NCBI GenBank assembly: GCA_016699675.1
Contig: CP064985.1
Coordinates: forward strand, 2,976,001-3,040,000
Reading direction: 5' to 3'
Source of the DNA: Austwickia sp.
GTDB lineage: Bacteria > Actinomycetota > Actinomycetes > Actinomycetales > Dermatophilaceae
DNA: 64,000 bases
Under the pieces are notes generated by a model. That model had not been told where the DNA came from. It saw nothing but the letters and a program-made list of their open reading frames with translations, and did not search any database. A program made the position numbers and the translations under genes. Numbering within the stretch: position 1 is the first letter of the stretch; every line of letters starts with the position of its first letter. This document shows, one piece after another, positions 40,541 through 49,073 of this stretch.

Positions 40541-40816
40541 TCAGGTGAGCATCTGCCGCGCTGCCGAGGTGTAGGCCTCGCTCATCGCCTTGATGTAGTT
40601 GGCCTGCATCGCGGCGAACTCGGAGATGAAGTCGATCTGCGTGGCCTTGCCGGCCTTGCGCTGGAACGAAAGCATGCTCTCCAGCGACTTCTCATAGGCG
40701 TCCAGGCTGGCCAGCCCGGCACTTCGGCTCGACTCGATGAGCTTGTCGCTCATCTCCTTGATGCGGGCCACGGCCTCCTCGACGGCCTTCGGGTCTACGG
40801 GTGCCTTGTTGTCCAT
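40541..40816 (-). CDS. Small phasin-like PHA granule-associated protein
   Basis: A 91-aa all-helical amphipathic protein (AVARIKEMSDKLIESSRSAG ... SLESMLSFQRKAGKATQ). Size, helix pattern and position at the end of phaB-phaC transcription suggest a granule-coating phasin or a regulator of synthase activity. GAAGGAAAT is the ribosome site. No strong family match can be claimed from memory. Confidence 0.65.
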   Translation of the reverse strand: MDNKAPVDPKAVEEAVARIKEMSDKLIESSRSAGLASLDAYEKSLESMLSFQRKAGKATQIDFISEFAAMQANYIKAMSEAYTSAARQMLT

Positions 40817-40898
40817 TTCCTTCTCCTCCGCTGACGTTCTGGACCAGACCCAGACCCTGGGGGTGGCCGGGGGATCTCTCCCTAGCCACCCCCGCGGA

Positions 40899-41759
40899 TC
40901 ACATGTCCTGGCCGCCGTTGACGCCCCAGACCTGACCGGTGATGTAGCCGGACTCGTCGGCGCACAGGAAGTGCACGACGCGGGCGATCTCCTCGGGCTT
41001 GCCGAGGCGACGCACCGGGATCCCGGAGGCGATCTTGTCGAGGACCTTCTCGGGGATGGCCGCGACCATCTCGGTCAGGACGTAGCCGGGGGTCACGGTG
41101 TTGACCGTGATCCCGATGCTGTCGGGGGTGAGCTTGCCGGCGCGCTCCAGGTGGAAGCAGGCCTCCTTGGCCAGCGTCTTCGTCAGGCCGAACTCACCGG
41201 ACTTCGACGCGGCGTAGTTGGCCTGGCCGATGTTGCCGTGCTCGCCGATGAGCGAGCTGACGTTCACGATGCGGCCGGTGCCGCGCTCGATCATGTGCTT
41301 GAGCGCCGCCTGGGCGAGGAAGAACGAGCCGGAGAGGTTGACGTTGATGACGTCGTACCAGTCCTGGTCGCTCATCTTCGTGATCACCTTGTCCTTGGTG
41401 ATCCCGGCGTTGTTGACGAGGATGTCGAGGCGGCCGTGCTGCTCGATGACCTCGGCGATCGTGCGGCGGCAGGACTCGGGGTCGCCGACATTGCCCTGGT
41501 GCAGGCTGAAGTTCTGCTCGGGGAAGTGGTCCTTGAGCAGCGCGAGGTGGGTCTCCGCCTTCTCGACGTTGCCGGAGAAGCCGAGGGCGACGTGCGCGTG
41601 CTGGGAGGCGAGGCTCTCGCTGATCGCCGCGCCGATCCCACGGGTTCCACCGGTCACGAAGGCGACCCGGTCGTGCAGCTTGTTGCCCTGAAGGTAGGAC
41701 TGCATTTCCTTCGGGTTGGTGGGGGAGCTGGGGGCGGACGGGTTCTGCGTCGTGGTCAT
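40899..41759 (-). CDS. phaB: Acetoacetyl-CoA reductase (PhaB-type SDR)
   Basis: A 286-aa short-chain dehydrogenase making (R)-3-hydroxybutyryl-CoA with NADPH. Rossmann motif TGGTRGIGAAI, NNAG, catalytic Ser in NVSSLIGEHGNIGQ, and YAASK are complete. The phrase GNIGQANYAASKSG is typical of PhaB/FabG proteins. A 35-residue Pro/Ser-rich leader precedes the fold. It lies between the phasin-like gene and phaC, all on the minus strand. Confidence 0.9.
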   Translation of the reverse strand: MTTTQNPSAPSSPTNPKEMQSYLQGNKLHDRVAFVTGGTRGIGAAISESLASQHAHVALGFSGNVEKAETHLALLKDHFPEQNFSLHQGNVGDPESCRRTIAEVIEQHGRLDILVNNAGITKDKVITKMSDQDWYDVINVNLSGSFFLAQAALKHMIERGTGRIVNVSSLIGEHGNIGQANYAASKSGEFGLTKTLAKEACFHLERAGKLTPDSIGITVNTVTPGYVLTEMVAAIPEKVLDKIASGIPVRRLGKPEEIARVVHFLCADESGYITGQVWGVNGGQDM

Positions 41760-41827
41760 GTCGTGTCTCCTTTGACGACGGCACTACGGGGCAGTCAGTG
41801 CGAACTGGTTCTCGTAGGGGATGCGGG

Positions 41828-42916
41828 TTAATCCTGATCGTGAGACGTCGAACTCGTGTGGGGCACCACCTCGTCGCTTCGGGCCGCGAGCCATGCCGCG
41901 ATGTCGGGCCAAATTTGCTTGCGAGCCTTGGATCCTGCCATGAGCCCGATGTGTCCGCCAGGGCGGTCGAAATGCTCCAGGTCAGAAGAGGCCACGAGTG
42001 AGAGTAGCGGGAGCGTCCCCTCCCGCGGCGCGATGTGATCGGCGTCGGCGGTGACCACCAGCGTCGAGCATTCGATGGCCCCGAGGTCCACCCGCCGGCC
42101 GCGCAGGAACAACCGGCCGCGGACCAAGCGGTTCTCCTTGTACATCCACGTCACCCATTGACGAAAGGCCGTCGAGGGGAACGGCGGGTTGTCGCCGACC
42201 CACTTGTTCATGGCCTGCCAGGTCTGTCGGTTCACCGTGCCCGCGTCGACGGATTCCCAGAGCTTGCGGTACGTCGTGACGTAGTTGGCCACGGGTTTCA
42301 TCAGGCGGTTCGCCCAGTCCACGTAGCCACCTGGAAGGGCCGGGACGCTGTCGGCGACGTGGTCGACGTCGAAGGCATCGCGGGCCAGCCAGGTGGTGTA
42401 GAGCGAGTCGCTGGTGTCGACCGGCATCGTCAGGAGCACGAGGTTGCGCACGATGCCCCGGGGGGCGAGGGCCGTGTACATCGCCGAGAGGGCCGCGCCG
42501 ATGCACCACCCGATCAGGCTCACGTCGGCCGACCCGGAGGAGCGCCGGACCTCGCGGATCCCCCAGGCGAGTTCGTCGCAGACGTATTCCGCCAGCCCCA
42601 TGTCCTGGTCCTCGTCGCCGGGCACGCCCCAATCGATGAGGTAGACGTCGAAGCCTTTGTGGAGCAGGAACTCCACAAAGGAGTTCCCCGGCTGGAGGTC
42701 GAAGATCGTGGGCCGGTTGATGAGGGCGAAGACCAGCATCACGGGGGTCTTGTGGCGCCGGGTGGTGCTTCGGTAGCGGTAGAGGGTGGTCTTGCGGTGG
42801 GTCCAGATCACGACGCGAGGCGTCACGCCGATGCGCGTCTCCTCGACGGTGAGCAGGATGTTCGACGTGGTCAGCGCGGTCCGAGACAGCTTGGTGAGGG
42901 TGCGCAGCGGGTTCAT
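41828..42916 (-). CDS. phaC: Poly(3-hydroxyalkanoate) synthase PhaC, class III/IV type
   Basis: A 362-aa alpha/beta-hydrolase-fold polymerase. The lipase-like box is GWCIG with nucleophile C138; the acid lies in TADADHIAP (about D293) and the general base is H322 in GGHIGLMAG. The short length, about 360 aa, is that of class III/IV synthases, which need a second subunit (PhaE or PhaR). The gene is overlapped (ATGA) by a 126-aa helical protein gene that is the obvious candidate partner. Confidence 0.93.
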   Translation of the reverse strand: MNPLRTLTKLSRTALTTSNILLTVEETRIGVTPRVVIWTHRKTTLYRYRSTTRRHKTPVMLVFALINRPTIFDLQPGNSFVEFLLHKGFDVYLIDWGVPGDEDQDMGLAEYVCDELAWGIREVRRSSGSADVSLIGWCIGAALSAMYTALAPRGIVRNLVLLTMPVDTSDSLYTTWLARDAFDVDHVADSVPALPGGYVDWANRLMKPVANYVTTYRKLWESVDAGTVNRQTWQAMNKWVGDNPPFPSTAFRQWVTWMYKENRLVRGRLFLRGRRVDLGAIECSTLVVTADADHIAPREGTLPLLSLVASSDLEHFDRPGGHIGLMAGSKARKQIWPDIAAWLAARSDEVVPHTSSTSHDQD

Positions 42917-43293
42917 GTGTCCTGGTCCGGCGTCGCCGCGGACGCCGCCGGCGCACCGGGTCGGGCGAGGTCGGCGCGCAGCTGGGTGAGCGCGTCGTGG
43001 ATGCCCTCCACGTGCTGGAGGAGCAGCTCCAGCTTGTCCTCGGTCCGCGCCAGCTGCTGGGCCAGCCGGGTGACGTCGGTGCGGCCGGCCAACCGCGTCC
43101 GACGTACGACGTCGTCCAGCAACGTGCCGGACATCTTGCTCAGCGACATGGCGTTGCCGACCGTCATCGCGAGCAGATCGGAGAAGCCCTCGGTGGCGAC
43201 CAGGCCCTCCATCGACTCGCTCGTGCGACGCTCGGTCTCTTCGTAGGCGCGTCGCACCTGTTCGAGCGGGGACATGGGGCGATCCGCGGTCAT
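42913..43293 (-). CDS. Candidate PhaC partner subunit (PhaE/PhaR-like role)
   Basis: A 126-aa helical protein, MTADRPMSPLEQVRRAYEETERR..., with a predicted coiled coil near residues 70-105 (RLAQQLARTEDKLELLLQ). It has a GGAGG ribosome site and its TGA overlaps the phaC ATG. The ATG at 43293 is used; an in-frame upstream extension has no coding character. Class III PhaE and class IV PhaR are also helical and adjacent to phaC, but I see no clear residue-level match, so function is inferred from position and size. Confidence 0.65.
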   Translation of the reverse strand: MTADRPMSPLEQVRRAYEETERRTSESMEGLVATEGFSDLLAMTVGNAMSLSKMSGTLLDDVVRRTRLAGRTDVTRLAQQLARTEDKLELLLQHVEGIHDALTQLRADLARPGAPAASAATPDQDT

Positions 43294-43442
43294 GTGGCCT
43301 CCGAGGGTGGCCGGGATGTCCGCGGGGGGAGTCATCCGACCTCGTGTGACGACGATCATCGGCCGATCCGACCTCGGCCCTACGATGGTTATAGGTGCGC
43401 TAGATGGAACTACCGTTGAGTATGAGCAAGGGAATCTCGGCC

Positions 43443-43856
43443 ATGGCCCGACGAACGGATGAACAGCGGGATGCGTCGACCCCCGACGGGGCGACCGGAT
43501 CTTCCCCGGGCGCAGGGGCGCTCGGGTCCTTCATCCGCGCCCAGCGGCAGCTCGCGGACCTCTCGTTGCGGCAGTTGGCCTCGCTGAGCAACGTGTCGAA
43601 TGCCTATCTCAGCCAGGTCGAGCGGGGGCTGCACCAGCCCTCCTTCAAGGTGGTCTCATCGATCGCCGAGGCCCTGAATCTCTCGACCGAATACCTGCTG
43701 AGCCAGTCCGGCTGGCTGCGACCGGCCGAGGACGGCGAGCGGGAGGCCACCGGCGTGGAGGCCAGCGTTTTGGCCGACCCGCTGCTCACCGACGAGGAGA
43801 AGCAGGTGGTGATCGGGGTCTACCGGAGCCTGCGACGTCGCCACCTGGAGTCGTAG
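43443..43856 (+). CDS. XRE-family regulator, probable PHA regulator
   Basis: A 137-aa protein. After a disordered 35-residue N-terminus comes an XRE HTH (RQLADLSLRQLASLSNVSNAYLSQVERG ... SSIAEALN). It is divergent from phaC and upstream of the phasin. Such regulators often sit beside PHA genes in actinomycetes and may titrate against granules. Possible starts are ATG 43404, 43422 and 43443; the last has AAGGGA eight bases upstream. Confidence 0.8.
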   Translation: MARRTDEQRDASTPDGATGSSPGAGALGSFIRAQRQLADLSLRQLASLSNVSNAYLSQVERGLHQPSFKVVSSIAEALNLSTEYLLSQSGWLRPAEDGEREATGVEASVLADPLLTDEEKQVVIGVYRSLRRRHLES

Positions 43857-43897
43857 CCGCCGGACACGCTGGCGCTTGGCATATCAATCATGGACGG

Positions 43898-43927
43898 TTG
43901 ACATGCCGTGCGCGGCGTGCGTACTAT
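43898..43927 (+). promoter_or_regulatory. Sigma-70-like promoter of the phasin gene
   Basis: TTGACA (43898-43903) and TACTAT (43922-43927) separated by 18 bases, about 64 bases upstream of the phasin start. This is the best housekeeping-type promoter seen in the window, consistent with a highly expressed granule protein. Confidence 0.7.
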
Positions 43928-43990
43928 TTCAATCGACGAGTGGTGGTTTCGCCGAGCCGCCGCCCATCCCCACCGCAAGGAAGGCATCTC

Positions 43991-44440
43991 ATGAGCATCA
44001 CCGGTTCGTACTACGACGCCGCCCGCAACGCCCAGGAGCGTTGGGTCGCGACGATGGAGCAGATGATGAACGAATGGCAGGGCGTCATGCCCGCCGGCTT
44101 CGCCAAGATGGACCCCAAGGAGCTGAACCAGCAGATGCGCGAGGGCATCGACCGGTCCTTCGACTTCTGGACCAAGGCCCTGGAGGTCCAGCGCCAGTTC
44201 GCCTACCGCGTCGCGGACGCCAACATCGAATACCTCACGGCCCTGCAGGGCGAGGCGGCTCAGCTGGGCAGCCTCATGAATGTGCAGATGATGAAGGCCT
44301 CCGACCAGGTGAAGAACGCCGCGCGCACGGCGACCGACGCCATGGCCGACGCCGCCGCTCGCGCGGAGCAGAAGGTTCGCGACGCGGCCGAGGCGGTCCA
44401 GCACCACGGCAGCGACGAGAGTGGTTCGGACCACGCCTGA
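43991..44440 (+). CDS. Phasin (PHA granule protein)
   Basis: A 149-aa all-helical amphipathic protein (SYYDAARNAQERWVATMEQMM ... QVKNAARTATDAMADAAARAEQKVRDAAEA). The pattern is that of phasin-family proteins that coat PHA granules. GGAAGGCATCTC precedes the ATG; a strong promoter lies upstream and a hairpin downstream. Its nearest regulators and enzymes are the pha genes on its left. Confidence 0.8.
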   Translation: MSITGSYYDAARNAQERWVATMEQMMNEWQGVMPAGFAKMDPKELNQQMREGIDRSFDFWTKALEVQRQFAYRVADANIEYLTALQGEAAQLGSLMNVQMMKASDQVKNAARTATDAMADAAARAEQKVRDAAEAVQHHGSDESGSDHA

Positions 44441-44466
44441 CCGGCTGCCGCACTCCCGAGACCCGG

Positions 44467-44501
44467 AGCCCCGTCGACGCGACTAATCCGTCGGCGGGGC
44501 T
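44467..44501. terminator. Terminator hairpin after the phasin gene
   Basis: A 13-bp stem with one mismatch (44467-44479 with 44489-44501) and a 9-base loop, followed by TTCG. Confidence 0.7.
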
Positions 44502-44502
44502 T

Positions 44503-44560
44503 CGCCATGCCCGAGGTCCGCCATGCCCGGTACTCGCCATGCCGGGACTCGCCATGCCCG
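44503..44560 (+). repeat. Four tandem copies of a 15-16-bp unit with core CGCCATGCC
   Basis: CGCCATGCC(C/G)G starts at 44503, 44519, 44535 and 44550, giving periods of 16, 16 and 15. The array lies between the phasin terminator and the ABC exporter genes and could be an operator or a slippage-prone spacer. Confidence 0.75.
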
Positions 44561-44634
44561 TGGAACGTGCCTGAGGTTGCGCCGCCCTGGATCGGTGCAT
44601 GATGCGTGCAGGAGACCTCATCCCGGGAGGACTG

Positions 44635-45552
44635 ATGAACGACGCCGTCATCGAGACGCGCGGCCTGCGCAAGACCTTCGGCTCCACGGTCGCCCTCGAC
44701 GACCTCTCGCTGCGCGTCGAACAGGGCCAGGTGCACGGCTTTCTCGGACCCAACGGCTCGGGCAAGTCCACGACCCTGCGCGTCCTGCTGGGGCTCCTTC
44801 GCAAGGACGCGGGCGAGGTCACGATGCTGGGCGGGGACCCCTGGGCGCAGGCGGCGGAACTGCACCGACGGCTGGCGTACGTCCCGGGCGACGTGAGCCT
44901 GTGGCCGAACCTCACCGGGGGGGAGGCCATCGATCTCATCGGCCGCGCCCGGGGCGGCCTCGATTCCGGCCGCCGGGCGGAGCTGGTCGAGCGCTTCGAT
45001 CTCGACGTCCGCAAGAAGGGTCGGTCCTACAGCAAGGGAAACCGCCAGAAGGTCTCGCTGGTCGCCGCCCTTGCGGCCGACGCCGAGCTGCTCCTGCTCG
45101 ACGAGCCGACCTCGGGTCTCGACCCGCTCATGGAGCGCGTTTTCACGGAGTGCGTACGCGAGGAGCGCGACCGCGGCCGCACCATCCTGCTGAGCAGCCA
45201 CATCCTCTCCGAGGTCGAGGCGCTCTGCGACCGGGTCAGCATCGTCAAGGCCGGCCGCATCGTGGAGTCCGGCACCCTGGCCGACCTGCGCCACCTGTCC
45301 CGCACCCAGGTCAGTGCCGAGACGGCCACCCCCGTCGACGTGACGAGCCTGCCCGGCGTCTACGACGTGGTGCTGGACGGCTCGCGGCTGTCCTGCCAGG
45401 TCGAGCCGGCCGCGTTGCCGGCCCTGCTGAGCCGGCTGGCCGACGGCGGCGTACGGTCTCTGACCAGCTCGCCCCCCACCCTCGAGGAACTGTTCCTGCG
45501 GCACTACGGCGACGACTCGGCGACCCGCAACTGGCCGGCGGGTGCGGCATGA
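44635..45552 (+). CDS. ABC-2 exporter ATP-binding protein
   Basis: A 305-aa ABC ATPase. Walker A GPNGSGKST, signature YSKGNRQKVSL (degenerate LSGGQ), Walker B LLLLDEPTSGLD, and the H-loop SSHILSEVE. The C-terminal domain is the DrrA/CcmA type for drug or lipid exporters. The ATG at 44635 follows GGGAGGACTG; it overlaps the permease gene by 4 bases. Confidence 0.92.
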   Translation: MNDAVIETRGLRKTFGSTVALDDLSLRVEQGQVHGFLGPNGSGKSTTLRVLLGLLRKDAGEVTMLGGDPWAQAAELHRRLAYVPGDVSLWPNLTGGEAIDLIGRARGGLDSGRRAELVERFDLDVRKKGRSYSKGNRQKVSLVAALAADAELLLLDEPTSGLDPLMERVFTECVREERDRGRTILLSSHILSEVEALCDRVSIVKAGRIVESGTLADLRHLSRTQVSAETATPVDVTSLPGVYDVVLDGSRLSCQVEPAALPALLSRLADGGVRSLTSSPPTLEELFLRHYGDDSATRNWPAGAA

Positions 45553-47144
45553 GCGGCTTCGGTGTCTGCCTGCGCGCGGCGGCGCGCGGCAGCCGGTGGT
45601 TCTACCTGATCTGGATCCTCGTGCTGACCAGCATGTTCCCGACGACGGCGAGCCAATACCGCAGCATCGTGTCCGACGACCCTGCCGGCCGCGTCGCCGC
45701 CGAGGCGCTCGCCGCGAACCCGACCATGCGCGCCCTGCTCGGGCCACCGTTCGACCTGATGAACACCGGCAGCTTCGTCATGTTCCGGGTCGGCACCTTC
45801 GTGCTCGCCATGGCCGCCATCATGGCCGTGCTCGGCGTGATCCGCGGCACGCGCGGCGAGGAGGAGGACGGCCGGCTCGAACTGCTCCGGTCCGGTCAGA
45901 TCGGGCGGCACGCGCCGCTGGCCGCCGCCATCACGCTGGGCCTGATCGCGGCGAGCGCGTACGGCGTCCTGTCCGCCGCCGCCCTGGCCGGCTATGCCCC
46001 GGGGCCCGGCGGCTTGACCTTCGGCCTCGGGATGGCGCTCGGCACCGCCGTGTGGGTGGGGGTCGGCGCGGTGGCCGCGCAGCTGTCGAGTTCGGCTCGG
46101 ACGGCTCGGCAGTACGGGCTCAGCGCCCTGGGCGCGGCGTTCCTCGTGCGGGCGCTCGCGGACGGTTCGCCCGTCGACAGCCCGCTCCGATCGCTCCAGT
46201 GGATCTCGCCCGTCGAATGGCCGGCGTTGGCGAGGCCGTACGCCGGGGACCGACTCCCGGTCCTGCTCCTGCCCGCGCTCCTCACCGTCGCCCTGCTGGC
46301 CCTGGCCGTCGCCCTGGAGTCGCGCCGCGACCTCGGCGCCGGGCTGCGGCCGGCCGCTCCGGGCCCGGCGCACGCGACGCCCGCGCTGTCCTCCGCGGCC
46401 GGACTCGCCTGGCGGCTGCAGCGCGGCAGCATCGGCGTCTGGGTCGTCGGCCTCCTGGTCTTCGGTGCCGTGGTCGGCATGCTGAGCAGCACGTTCGACA
46501 CCGCCCTGAAGGACGACGCGGCCGTCGCCGAGCGGATCCGCGCGATGGGCCGCGGGATCGCCGACCTCAAGTCGGCCTTCTACGTCGCCATGCTCGGGAT
46601 CATCGTCACGCTCGTCGTCGCGTTCGCGCTGCAGTGCCTGGGGCGGTTGCGGCGCGAAGAGCTCGACGGGCACGCCGAGGTCATGCTGGCCACGGCGACC
46701 CGACGTACGGCGTTCGCCTGGTCCCACCTCGGGCTCGCGCTCGGCGTACCCAGCCTCGTCATGGCGGCGTGTGCCGCGTTGTGCGCGCTGCCCCAGGGGG
46801 TGGCGGAGGACGTTTCGATCGTGGGCCGGGTGGTCGGAGGTGGCCTCGCCCTCCTGCCCGGCGTGTGGCTCGTGGTCGGGCTCGCCATGACCGTCGTGGG
46901 CTGGGTGCCCCGCCTGGCCGTCCTGCCGTGGCTGGTCGTGGCGTGGTCGATGCTGGTCAACTGGCTGGGCGGCATCCTCAAACTGCCGGAGGCGGCCCTG
47001 AACGCCACCCCGTTCGCCCAGCTGCCCAAGATCCCGGGCGAACCCATGGCGTGGCCGCCGGTGCTCATCGAGTCGCTGGTGGCCGTGCTGCTCGTGGCGC
47101 TGGGCCTGGTCGGCTACCGGCGGCGCGACATCGCGGGCCGCTAG
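45549..47144 (+). CDS. ABC-2 exporter permease (two-module, polyketide-exporter-like)
   Basis: A 531-aa permease with two sets of about six helices. It begins MSGFGVCLRAAARGSRWFY and has the amphipathic GEEEDGRLELLRSGQIGR and LDGHAEVMLATATRRTAFAWSH segments typical of the Streptomyces-type antibiotic/polyketide exporter permease family. Coupled to the ATPase gene by ATGA. The substrate is unknown; its position at the edge of the PHA island gives no clue. Confidence 0.88.
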   Translation: MSGFGVCLRAAARGSRWFYLIWILVLTSMFPTTASQYRSIVSDDPAGRVAAEALAANPTMRALLGPPFDLMNTGSFVMFRVGTFVLAMAAIMAVLGVIRGTRGEEEDGRLELLRSGQIGRHAPLAAAITLGLIAASAYGVLSAAALAGYAPGPGGLTFGLGMALGTAVWVGVGAVAAQLSSSARTARQYGLSALGAAFLVRALADGSPVDSPLRSLQWISPVEWPALARPYAGDRLPVLLLPALLTVALLALAVALESRRDLGAGLRPAAPGPAHATPALSSAAGLAWRLQRGSIGVWVVGLLVFGAVVGMLSSTFDTALKDDAAVAERIRAMGRGIADLKSAFYVAMLGIIVTLVVAFALQCLGRLRREELDGHAEVMLATATRRTAFAWSHLGLALGVPSLVMAACAALCALPQGVAEDVSIVGRVVGGGLALLPGVWLVVGLAMTVVGWVPRLAVLPWLVVAWSMLVNWLGGILKLPEAALNATPFAQLPKIPGEPMAWPPVLIESLVAVLLVALGLVGYRRRDIAGR

Positions 47145-47252
47145 GGGTCTCCCGGGCCGGATCGAATGCTCCCGCGCCGATCGGACAGCTCGCACTCAGT
47201 CGGCTGAGGCAGGATGGTGCGCGGGCAACCGGTCCGAACGGAGGCGCAGCGG

Positions 47253-47684
47253 GTGTTCGACATCAACGGTTGGGAGTTCGTGATCATCGCGGTGATCGCT
47301 GTGCTGCTGATCGGCCCGGAACGCTTGCCGCAGTACGCGGCCAAGCTGCGGTCCTGGATCCGCGAGCTGCGCTCCCTGGCCGAGGGTGCCAAGGAACAGC
47401 TCCGCGAGCAGATGGGCCCCGAGTTCGACGAGGTCGACTGGAAGGCCTACGACCCGCGGCAGTACGACCCGCGTCGGATCGTGCGCGAGGCGCTCCTGGA
47501 GGACCCGAAGCCGGCCGGCGCCGGTTCGGAGGCGATGGCAGGCTCGGCCGGGCTGGCGGGGATGGGGGGCGCGGCCACGGCCGCTGCCACGGGTGCTGGC
47601 TCGACGGCGCAGGACTTCGCACCGCCGCCCCCCGCCGTCTACGATCCGGGTCGCCCCACGCCGTACGACGACGACGCCACGTAG
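47253..47684 (+). CDS. tatB: Sec-independent protein translocase TatB
   Basis: A 143-aa TatB. It has the diagnostic N-terminal helix with GWEFVIIAVIAVLLIGPERLPQ (invariant E and the GP-hinge) and a long amphipathic helix (AAKLRSWIRELRSLAEGAKEQL). The C-terminal half is Gly/Ala/Pro-rich. The GTG at 47253 is preceded by GGAGGCGCAGC. It is needed to export the Tat substrates seen elsewhere in the window. In mycobacteria it follows sigE-rseA-htrA. Confidence 0.93.
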   Translation: MFDINGWEFVIIAVIAVLLIGPERLPQYAAKLRSWIRELRSLAEGAKEQLREQMGPEFDEVDWKAYDPRQYDPRRIVREALLEDPKPAGAGSEAMAGSAGLAGMGGAATAAATGAGSTAQDFAPPPPAVYDPGRPTPYDDDAT

Positions 47685-47831
47685 CCCGAGCGAGCGTGCG
47701 CGGCGTGGCTTCCTCGGCGACCGTACGCCGGGCGCGGCGGCGCACCTCCCGGGGCTCCGATCGGAGCGGCGTGGGCGTCCTGAGACGTTGGGGCTCCGAT
47801 GGGAGTCGTCGCGCCGGGGGCGCAGGACGCC

Positions 47832-48959
47832 TCAGGTGAAGCTCAGCCCCAGGCGCTTGCCCGCGAGGCCCTGGGAACGGGACGCGAGCTGCCGCGCGAT
47901 GCCGCGCAGCGCGGTCCCGGCGGGGGAGTCGGGCGCGTGCACGGCGACCGGTCGGCCGCCGTCGCTGCCCTCGCGCAAGGCGGTGTCGAGCGGGATCTGA
48001 CCGAGCAACGGCACCTGCGCGCCGGTGATCCGCGTCAGCGAGTCGGCCACGGCCTGGCCGCCGCCCGTGCCGAAGATCTCCTGCCGGCTGCCGTCGGGCA
48101 GCTCCAGCCAGGACATGTTCTCGATGACCCCCACCAGCCGCTGGTGCGTCTGCACGGAGATCGAACCCGCGCGCTCGGCAACCTCGGCCGCGGCCTGCTG
48201 CGGGGTCGTGACCACGATGATCTCGGACCCCGGGATGAGCTGCGCGACCGAGATCGCCACGTCGCCGGTGCCTGGCGGGAGGTCGAGCAGGAGGACGTCG
48301 AGGTCGCCGAAGTAGACGTCGGAGAGGAACTGCTGCAGCGCCCGGTGCAGCATCGGCCCGCGCCAGACGACGGGGGTGTTGTTGGGGACGAACATGCCGA
48401 CCGAGATCACCTTGACGCCGTGCGCCTCGGGCGGCATGAGGAGGTCGTCGACCTGCGTGGGCTGCCGTTCGACGCCCAGCATCCGCGGGATCGAGAAGCC
48501 GTAGACGTCCGCGTCGACGACGCCGACCTTGAGGCCCTCGGCGGCCAGAGCGGCGGCGAGGTTGGCCGTGATCGAGGACTTGCCGACGCCGCCCTTGCCG
48601 GAGGCGATCGCGTAGACCCGCGTCAGCGACTCCGGCTTCGCGAACGGGATCTCCCGCTCGGCCACGCCGCCGCGGATCGTCTCGCGCAGGTGCGCCCGCT
48701 GTTCGTCCGTCATCACGCCGAGCTGTACGTCGACCGAGGTCACCCCCTCGACGTCCATCAGGGCGGCGGTGACGTCCCGGGTGATCTTCTCCCGGAGCGG
48801 GCATCCCGCCACGGTGAGCAGGATGTGGGTGCGGACCCGACCGGACTCGTCCGCCTCGACCTCCTGGACCATGCCCAGGTCGGTGATCGGCCGGTGGATC
48901 TCGGGGTCCTCGACGGTCGCGAGGGCGGCGAGCAGTGCGTCACGGGTCGGAGCAGCCAT
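47832..48959 (-). CDS. mrp: Mrp/NBP35-type iron-sulfur carrier ATPase
   Basis: A 375-aa ApbC/Mrp protein. An N-terminal MIP18/DUF59 domain (ATVEDPEIHRPITDLGMV) precedes a deviant P-loop ATPase with GKGGVGKSS, DADVYGFSIPRML and LLDLPPGTGD. It carries or assembles Fe-S clusters. No C-terminal CxxC pair is visible, as in other actinomycete Mrp proteins. ATG 48959 is chosen over an ATG three codons upstream. The order tatB-mrp-DUF1003 is conserved. Confidence 0.93.
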   Translation of the reverse strand: MAAPTRDALLAALATVEDPEIHRPITDLGMVQEVEADESGRVRTHILLTVAGCPLREKITRDVTAALMDVEGVTSVDVQLGVMTDEQRAHLRETIRGGVAEREIPFAKPESLTRVYAIASGKGGVGKSSITANLAAALAAEGLKVGVVDADVYGFSIPRMLGVERQPTQVDDLLMPPEAHGVKVISVGMFVPNNTPVVWRGPMLHRALQQFLSDVYFGDLDVLLLDLPPGTGDVAISVAQLIPGSEIIVVTTPQQAAAEVAERAGSISVQTHQRLVGVIENMSWLELPDGSRQEIFGTGGGQAVADSLTRITGAQVPLLGQIPLDTALREGSDGGRPVAVHAPDSPAGTALRGIARQLASRSQGLAGKRLGLSFT

Positions 48960-49073
48960 GCGGCACACTCTAACGGTCGTCTCAGATGGGGCCGCCGTCG
49001 CCCGGTGGACTGGTCCCGCGGGCGCTCGACCTACGTGGTGCTGCGACGAACCCGCGGACGACGCAGCGTTGGG

